DNA from: Akkermansiaceae bacterium
Lineage (GTDB): Bacteria > Verrucomicrobiota > Verrucomicrobiia > Verrucomicrobiales > Akkermansiaceae
DNA: 42,716 nt
Assembly (NCBI GenBank): GCA_903906515.1
Contig: CAIVKO010000170.1
Location: 1-42,716, forward strand
Reading direction: 5' to 3'
Shown here: piece after piece, positions 37,803-42,716 of the stretch
Layout of the letters: each line of letters opens with the position of its first letter
Position numbering within the stretch: the stretch's first letter is position 1
The notes under the pieces: model-generated
Database searches by the model: none
Told to the model about the DNA's origin: nothing
Seen by the model: only the letters and a program-made list of their open reading frames with translations
Position numbers and translations under genes: made by a program

Positions 37803-39734
37803 ATGAGCATCAGCATCCTCGATTGGTCCATCATCATCATCTATCTTGTGGGCGTCGTCGGACTCGGGTGCTGGGCCGGGATCAGCGCCAAGAAAAAAGG
37901 TCAGCAGCACGGTGAATCCGTCGCAGGTGATTATTTCATGGCAGCGCACACGCTGAAATGGCCGGTCATCGGCCTCGCGTTGTTCGCCACCAACATCTCC
38001 TGCGTTCACCTCGTCAGCCTCGCTCAATCCGGTTATGACACGGGCCTGCTCAACGGCAACTTCGAGTGGATGGCCGCCTTCACCCTGATCCTCCTCGGCT
38101 TCTTCTTCGCCCCGTTCTATCTGAAATCCAAGGTCGCCACCCTCCCGGATTTCCTCGAAAAACGCTACTGCCGCGAGTGCCGGGACCTGCTCGCCGTGGT
38201 CTCGATCGTCGCAGCGATCATCTTCCACATCGCCTTCCCCCTCGCCACCGGCTGGCTGATTCTCCACGATATTTTCGGCATCGAGAAATGGACCTGTATC
38301 TTCCTGATGTGCGGACTCACCGGAGTTTACACCGTGGTAGGCGGGCTTGCCGCCGTGGCCATCACTGAGACGATCCAGACCGTCGTACTCTTGTTGGGCG
38401 CCTTCGTCATCACCTGGTTCGCCTGGCAGAAAACCGGTGGTTGGGACGGCATGACCGCCACGCTCAACACCGCCAACGCCGCCGCTCAAGGCATCACCGA
38501 CGGCAAACTCATGAGCATGCTCCGCCCGCACGGCGACGACAGCGGCATGCCTTGGTATTCCATTCTGCTAGGCTACCCCGTGCTCGGCATCTGGTATTGG
38601 TGCGCGGACCAAACCATCGTCCAGCGCGTGCTCGGAGCAAAGAGCGAGAACGACGCCCGGGTCGGCCCGATTTTCTGCGGTCTCATCAAGATCCTCCCCG
38701 TCTTCATCTTCATCGTCCCCGGACTGATGCTCTACACGGCCGTCAAACAAGGAAACATCGAAGGAGTCACCCAGGTCCGCCTCGTCCAGACCGTCGCCCT
38801 TCCGGAAGGCGGCAAGGAAAAAATCATCACCGTCACCGGTGACTTCGGCGGCGCTAAAATCGATCCGATCCGCCTTAAGAATGAAGAAACCCTCGATCTC
38901 TCCCAACTCGCCATCAAGCCCACCCATAAGGACGCCTCCCTCATCATCGGCCCCGACGTGCCGGTGAAAACCGTCAAAACCGACGCTGGTGAAACCATTC
39001 CCACACCTGAAGGCATCCGCCCCTATAAATCGAAAGAGGTGTATGCGGTCATGATCAAAAAGCTCCTGCCCGTCGGAGTTCTCGGCCTCCTTGCCGCCGC
39101 GCTGATGGCCGCGCTGATGGGAAACCTATCAAGTGCTTCTAACTCGATCGCCACCATGGTGAGTTACGACATCGTCAAACGTTTCCACCCCGCCACCAGC
39201 GACAAGAAGCTCGTCTTTATCGGTCGCGTCGCCACGCTCTCTTCCATTGCGTTCGGCATCGCGCTCGTGCCGCTGCTTGACCGCAAGGCCAGCATCTTCA
39301 ACGCGCTTAACGAAATCATCGCCCACATGGCACCGCCCATCACCTGCGTCTTCCTGCTAGGCGTGTTCTGGCCAGCCGCCTCCGCCCGCGGCGCGAAGTG
39401 GACGATGTGGCTCGGCTCCATCCTCGGCGTGGGCATTTACGCGCTCAAAGCCCTCCATGAAGGCTACCCCCTTACCTTCGCATGGGTCCCCGGTTTCTTC
39501 ATCACCACACCCTTCATGATGATGGCCTTCTACATGTTCGTCGCCTGCCTTGTCCTTCAAGCCGTCTTCACCAAACTCCAGCCCAAGCTCGCCGGAGAAG
39601 ACCTCCAAGCCCTCTACTGGCCGCATCCGCTGGACGCCCTCAAGGCTCCAGGCTGGCCCGGCATCCTCAACTACAAGGTACTGGCCGCCATCGTCATCGT
39701 CGCCATGAGCGTTCTCTACATCATCTTCCGCTAA
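37803..39734 (+). CDS. Sodium:solute symporter with large extra loop
   Basis: A 643-residue SSS/SGLT-family transporter, probably importing a sugar with Na+. About 14 hydrophobic segments are visible, with family blocks GDYFMAAHTLKWPVIGLALFATNIS (start of the first core helix region) and GVYTVVGGLAAVAITETIQ. Residues of about 314-412 form a hydrophilic stretch rich in Lys, Asp and Thr between two membrane segments, about 85 residues longer than in ordinary members such as vSGLT; it could be an extra soluble domain on the outside. It starts 17 bases after gpsA but functionally belongs with the mutarotase and fucosidase genes that follow at 21- and 23-base gaps. Confidence 0.85.
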   Translation: MSISILDWSIIIIYLVGVVGLGCWAGISAKKKGQQHGESVAGDYFMAAHTLKWPVIGLALFATNISCVHLVSLAQSGYDTGLLNGNFEWMAAFTLILLGFFFAPFYLKSKVATLPDFLEKRYCRECRDLLAVVSIVAAIIFHIAFPLATGWLILHDIFGIEKWTCIFLMCGLTGVYTVVGGLAAVAITETIQTVVLLLGAFVITWFAWQKTGGWDGMTATLNTANAAAQGITDGKLMSMLRPHGDDSGMPWYSILLGYPVLGIWYWCADQTIVQRVLGAKSENDARVGPIFCGLIKILPVFIFIVPGLMLYTAVKQGNIEGVTQVRLVQTVALPEGGKEKIITVTGDFGGAKIDPIRLKNEETLDLSQLAIKPTHKDASLIIGPDVPVKTVKTDAGETIPTPEGIRPYKSKEVYAVMIKKLLPVGVLGLLAAALMAALMGNLSSASNSIATMVSYDIVKRFHPATSDKKLVFIGRVATLSSIAFGIALVPLLDRKASIFNALNEIIAHMAPPITCVFLLGVFWPAASARGAKWTMWLGSILGVGIYALKALHEGYPLTFAWVPGFFITTPFMMMAFYMFVACLVLQAVFTKLQPKLAGEDLQALYWPHPLDALKAPGWPGILNYKVLAAIVIVAMSVLYIIFR

Positions 39735-39755
39735 CATCATTTCCAACGCACCCTG

Positions 39756-40157
39756 ATGAAAATCAAACTCATCGCATTGTTCATCACCGCCCTTGCCGCT
39801 TCCTGCGCACCCTCTCCGGTCACCCGTTACGCGTGGATCACCGGCCTCAAACCGGAAAAGGCTGATTACTATCGAAAACTCCACGCCAACCCGTGGCCCG
39901 CCGTCAATGCCAAGATCAAGGACTGCAACATCCGGAACTTCTCCATCTACGAACGCGAAATCGAAGGCAAAACCTACCTCTTCGCCTACCTCGAATACGC
40001 CGGAAAAAACTTCGATTCCGATATGAAGAAAATGGCCGCCGACCCTGAAACCCGACGCTGGTGGAAGGAAACAGACCCCTGCCAATCCCCTCTCCCCGAC
40101 GCCAAAAAAGCAGGCAAAACCTGGGCCGACACCAAGGAGATCTATCACCTCGATTGA
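39756..40157 (+). CDS. L-rhamnose mutarotase-like lipoprotein
   Basis: A 133-residue protein of the RhaM (DUF718) mutarotase family, which interconverts anomers of L-rhamnose or related deoxysugars. The family residues are present: YYRKLHANPWP with the catalytic Tyr/His, NFSIYERE, FAYLEY and the end motif WWKETDPCQSP. Unlike the cytoplasmic RhaM it begins with a lipoprotein signal (IKLIALFITALAASC, Cys at about 18), so it should be anchored outside the inner membrane. Sandwiched between a symporter and a fucosidase, it may prepare the released sugar for uptake. L-fucose rather than rhamnose is possible given the neighbour. Confidence 0.8.
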   Translation: MKIKLIALFITALAASCAPSPVTRYAWITGLKPEKADYYRKLHANPWPAVNAKIKDCNIRNFSIYEREIEGKTYLFAYLEYAGKNFDSDMKKMAADPETRRWWKETDPCQSPLPDAKKAGKTWADTKEIYHLD

Positions 40158-40180
40158 AGCACTGAATCACAACAAAACTC

Positions 40181-41482
40181 ATGAAAACCACCATCGGGTT
40201 ATCCGCTTTAGCGCTATCACTCGCCATCACTTCGCAGGACATCAAGGCCGCCCAACCTTCTAACTTCCCAGCCAATGCCGCACCGCCGACGGATGCCGCC
40301 ATCGCCAACTGGCGCGCCAAGCGCTACGGCATGTTCATCCACTGGGGCCCCGTCAGCCTGACCGAGAAGGAAATCGGTTGGTCGCGCGGCAACGAAACGC
40401 CGATCGAGAAATACGACAACCTCTACAAGGAATTCAATCCGACGAAATTCAACGCCGATGAATGGGCCTCCATCGCCAAGAAGGCGGGCATGCGATACAT
40501 CGTTCTAACCACCAAGCACCACGATGGTTTCTGTCTCTGGGACACCAAGCTCACCGACTACAACATCATGAACACGCCGTTCAAACGCGACGTAGTCAAG
40601 GAACTGGCCGAAGCTTGCAAAAAGCAGGGCATTGCCTTTGGAGCCTACTACTCAACATGCGATTGGTTCCACCCGGATTTCCCCCTCACCAGCCCCGGAG
40701 GGAAAACACACCGCGAGAAATCCGATATCAATTCCTACAATAAATACCTGCTCGGCCAGATCGAGGAACTCATCACCAAATACGGACCGCTCATCACCAT
40801 CTGGAACGACGTACCTCAGGAGTTCAAGGGCCGCGGAGTCAACACAATCAACCTCGTGCGCAAACTCCAACCGGACATCCTCATCAACAACCGCACCGGT
40901 GACGGCGGCGACTACGACACTCCCGAGCAGAAGATCGGCGGCTTCAACATGGACCGCCCGTGGGAATCCTGCATGACGGTCTCCGCCCACAACAACTGGG
41001 CATGGGGCGGTGAAAAGGACGGGGTAAAATCACTAGAAGCCTGCCTCCGGATGCTTGTCCTCGGCAATGGCGGCGATGGCAACATCCTCCTCAACGTGGG
41101 CCCCACACCTGAAGGCATCATCGCTCCCGAACAGGCAAACCGCCTCAAGGACGTCGGCGACTGGCTCGAAAAATACGGCGAAAGTCTGATGGACACACGC
41201 GGTGGCCCATACAAACCCACCAAGGATTTTGCCTGCACTCGCAAGGACAGTACCATCTACCTTCACATCCTCAAGCGTGGCGTTGGTGATTTCAAACTCC
41301 CCGCCCTGCCGGCCGCCATCGTTTCCGCCAAACTCCTCACCGGCGGCAAGGTGAGAGCCAGCCAGACCGCAACGGAACTCTCACTCTCTATCTCTCCCAA
41401 AAACCCGAAGGAAATCGACGTGATCGTCAAACTCGAACTGGACAAAGCCTCGATGGAGATCGCGCCGATCGATGTCAAATAA
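40181..41482 (+). CDS. Alpha-L-fucosidase, GH29 family
   Basis: A 433-residue secreted glycosidase that removes alpha-L-fucose from glycans. A signal peptide (GLSALALSLAITS) is followed by the GH29 catalytic barrel: KRYGMFIHWGPVSL, YIVLTTKHHDGFCLWDT, FGAYYST.DWFHPDF, and LITIWND where the Asp is the likely nucleophile. The segment GNGGDGNILLNVGPTPEGII marks the barrel end, and a short beta-rich C-terminal domain follows. Gene neighbours (symporter, mutarotase lipoprotein) form a complete release-convert-import set for a fucose-type sugar. Substrate could be fucosylated host or algal glycans. Confidence 0.9.
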   Translation: MKTTIGLSALALSLAITSQDIKAAQPSNFPANAAPPTDAAIANWRAKRYGMFIHWGPVSLTEKEIGWSRGNETPIEKYDNLYKEFNPTKFNADEWASIAKKAGMRYIVLTTKHHDGFCLWDTKLTDYNIMNTPFKRDVVKELAEACKKQGIAFGAYYSTCDWFHPDFPLTSPGGKTHREKSDINSYNKYLLGQIEELITKYGPLITIWNDVPQEFKGRGVNTINLVRKLQPDILINNRTGDGGDYDTPEQKIGGFNMDRPWESCMTVSAHNNWAWGGEKDGVKSLEACLRMLVLGNGGDGNILLNVGPTPEGIIAPEQANRLKDVGDWLEKYGESLMDTRGGPYKPTKDFACTRKDSTIYLHILKRGVGDFKLPALPAAIVSAKLLTGGKVRASQTATELSLSISPKNPKEIDVIVKLELDKASMEIAPIDVK

Positions 41483-41559
41483 CCGTCCTCGAAGAACCAT
41501 CCTACAACTCCTGCGTCGAAGAGCATCCCCCGATAGCCGGGTGGTAAACCTCTGGTGTT

Positions 41560-42090
41560 ATGGCCATGAAATCACGCTCAATCATACTGCCAGCTGCTGC
41601 ATCGATAGCAATCCTTGCAATAACCTGCCTTATTGAGGTGGTTCCTCCGGTTGCCATGACGCGCAGCGCGATAACGGAAACGTTCGTTCGGATCCAACTG
41701 TATGCGAAGGCACACAACACGATTCCCGAGTCACTGGATATTCTTCCCAAACGAAAAGGATACGCCAATCGAACCCATGACGCATGGAAAAGAAACCTTC
41801 AATACACGGTCGAGCCTGACGGAATCATCTCCCTGAAAAGTCTTGGTAAAGATGGACTTCCCGGCGGCTCCGGCGATAACGCGGACATCGAAGAGAGAAG
41901 ACACTCATACATGCCCAATCAGATCACCGACAGTAAGAACCCAATCTCCCAATTTCAAATATCCAATATCCATTTTAGGTTGATTCCCGGCGGATCCGCC
42001 CTAAGTCTCCTGCCATGCCTGATGCCGTCTATGTTCGCGACGCCTTTGCCCGGATCGCCGACCGCTATGTCCTCACCAATCACGTCCTGA
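41560..42090 (+). CDS. GspG-like pseudopilin-related protein, 3' end damaged
   Basis: A 176-residue frame whose first ~115 residues look like the soluble part of type II secretion GspG-like proteins: one N-terminal membrane helix (ILPAAASIAILAITCLI), a helix with AITETFVRIQLYAKAH, and the C-terminal beta segment AWKRNLQYTVEPDGIISLKSLGKDGLPGGSGDNADI, including the family's DG-S-G-DG-PGG-GDNAD calcium-like loop. After residue ~125 the sequence loses similarity and runs 76 bases into menG in another frame, so the original stop has probably been lost by frameshift or deletion. The canonical cleavable prepilin N-terminus (G|FTLxE) is absent. Start: ATG at 41560 or 41566. Function unknown. Confidence 0.5.
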   Translation: MAMKSRSIILPAAASIAILAITCLIEVVPPVAMTRSAITETFVRIQLYAKAHNTIPESLDILPKRKGYANRTHDAWKRNLQYTVEPDGIISLKSLGKDGLPGGSGDNADIEERRHSYMPNQITDSKNPISQFQISNIHFRLIPGGSALSLLPCLMPSMFATPLPGSPTAMSSPITS

Positions 42091-42695
42091 GCTGCGGAGC
42101 GGATATCTGGTGGCGCAGGGTCGTGACCACACGGATCCGGAAGTGGAAACCCGCACGCCTTCTGGATGTGGCATCCGGCACGGGAGATCTGGCCCTGGAG
42201 ATTCAAGACGCCTGCCCGGATTGCGAGGTGATCGCTTCGGACTTCTGCGCGGAAATGTTGGCCCATGCCTCCAGCCGCGGTTTGGAACATACGGTGGTGG
42301 CGGATGCGCTGGCGCTGCCATTTCCCGATGGCGGATTCGACGTCGTCACGGTCGCCTTCGGCCTGCGCAACATGGCGGACTACCCGGCGGCCCTGCGGGA
42401 AATGCTCCGCGTCCTCAAACCCGGCGGACGTCTGGTGATTCTGGATTTCTCACTACCCGATGGCATTCTGCGCACACCCTACCGCCTGTATCTGCATCAC
42501 GTGCTCCCGCGCATGGCAGGTTGGCTCACCGGTCAAAAGGACGCCTACGAATATCTCGGCGGATCCATCGAGACGTTTCCATCCGGCACGGCGATGATGA
42601 ATTTGTTAGAGTCCTGCGGTTTTATCAAAGCGGATGCCTGCCCCCTCACCTTCGGAGTGGTATCGATCTACGAAGGAACCCGGCCTGAGCCATGA
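42015..42695 (+). CDS. menG: Demethylmenaquinone methyltransferase MenG/UbiE
   Basis: SAM-dependent C-methyltransferase that completes menaquinone (or ubiquinone) synthesis. The 226-residue length fits UbiE/MenG. Signature pieces are DAFARIADRYVLTNHVLS near residue 9, the SAM-binding loop LLDVASGTGDLALEI, DALALPFPDGGFDVVTVAFGLRN, LRVLKPGGRLVILDFS and YEYLGGSIETFPSG. The start is the ATG at 42015. Its first 76 bases overlap the out-of-frame end of the pseudopilin-like gene. The stop shares ATGA with the next gene. Whether menaquinone or ubiquinone is the product depends on other genes not in the window. Confidence 0.93.
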   Translation: MPDAVYVRDAFARIADRYVLTNHVLSCGADIWWRRVVTTRIRKWKPARLLDVASGTGDLALEIQDACPDCEVIASDFCAEMLAHASSRGLEHTVVADALALPFPDGGFDVVTVAFGLRNMADYPAALREMLRVLKPGGRLVILDFSLPDGILRTPYRLYLHHVLPRMAGWLTGQKDAYEYLGGSIETFPSGTAMMNLLESCGFIKADACPLTFGVVSIYEGTRPEP

Positions 42696-42716
42696 AACCA
42701 TCCACCCCGGAAATGA
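42692..42716 (+). CDS. Start of a gene running off the right edge
   Basis: An ATG at 42692 overlaps the menG stop as ATGA and opens a frame reading MKPSTPEM up to the window end. The tight overlap suggests a co-translated gene, perhaps of the same quinone pathway, but nothing more can be said. Confidence 0.4.

Noticed and set aside
39357..40148. 263-residue minus-strand frame opposite the symporter and mutarotase genes
   Set aside because: Gly/Glu/Asp-rich shadow with no family; the plus-strand genes are well supported.
1..42716. tRNA, rRNA, CRISPR arrays, intact insertion sequences, prophage genes
   Set aside because: None recognised by eye; short repeats seen are palindromes or coiled-coil coding repeats, without spacer arrays or a transposase.

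Overview
The window looks like chromosomal DNA of a Gram-negative, GC-rich bacterium, most likely a member of the Verrucomicrobiota (Verrucomicrobiales type). This is an inference. It rests on periplasmic and lipoprotein signals, a bacterial alpha-2-macroglobulin, a CbiX/DR2241-type pair, FabV, a GH29 fucosidase set, a GspG-like small pseudopilin relative, weak Shine-Dalgarno sequences and many small palindromic repeats at gene ends. No rRNA, tRNA, CRISPR array, intact insertion sequence or prophage gene was seen.

Layout. 1-3.1 kb: dihydroorotase (pyrC), a HipA remnant, an N-formylglutamate-amidohydrolase-like protein and a lipoprotein. 3.1-12.9 kb (minus strand): a cell-envelope run reading alpha-2-macroglobulin, dTDP-glucose 4,6-dehydratase, a large coiled-coil/TPR protein and the lipoprotein, closely spaced or overlapping. 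13.2-17.5 kb (plus strand): a tight three-gene operon encoding a self-contained fatty-acid-desaturase/Rieske/NqrF-like reductase fusion, a xylose-isomerase-like TIM barrel and a URO-D-family methyltransferase-like protein. 17.5-20.4 kb (minus): fabV, a DR2241-like Fe-S protein and the sirohydrochlorin chelatase CbiX. 20.4-23.3 kb: gene remnants, then an NtrC-type response regulator surrounded by TTGCA motifs and a long hairpin. 23.3-29.7 kb: a lipoate-ligase-like protein, an LTA-synthase-like membrane transferase with a 45-residue leader ORF, N-carbamoylputrescine amidase, and hemX-hemA. 29.8-33.6 kb: rlmN, a trhO-rluA fusion and ogt, with palindromic repeats between them. 33.7-37.8 kb: an NCS1 permease, a cyclophilin, plsY and gpsA. 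37.8-41.5 kb: Na+/solute symporter, rhamnose-mutarotase-like lipoprotein and alpha-L-fucosidase, a deoxysugar-use cluster. 41.5-42.7 kb: a damaged pseudopilin-like gene, menG/ubiE and the start of the next gene.

The best candidate for an undescribed system is the 13.2-17.5 kb operon. One polypeptide carries the whole chain NADH -> FAD -> Rieske [2Fe-2S] -> histidine-box di-iron oxygenase, and two genes follow that could process a released sugar/polyol and a methyl group. The family make-up resembles the separate MocD/MocE/MocF and MocC proteins of rhizopine (O-methyl-scyllo-inosamine) catabolism, so an oxidative demethylation or hydroxylation of a small methylated polyol is a reasonable but untested hypothesis. 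Secondary points of interest are the palindromic repeat family that supplies stop codons and C-terminal tails to neighbouring genes, the trhO-rluA fusion flanked by two copies of it, a 16-unit coiled coil with a 14/18-residue rhythm, a short HemA, and an unusual insertion in the symporter.
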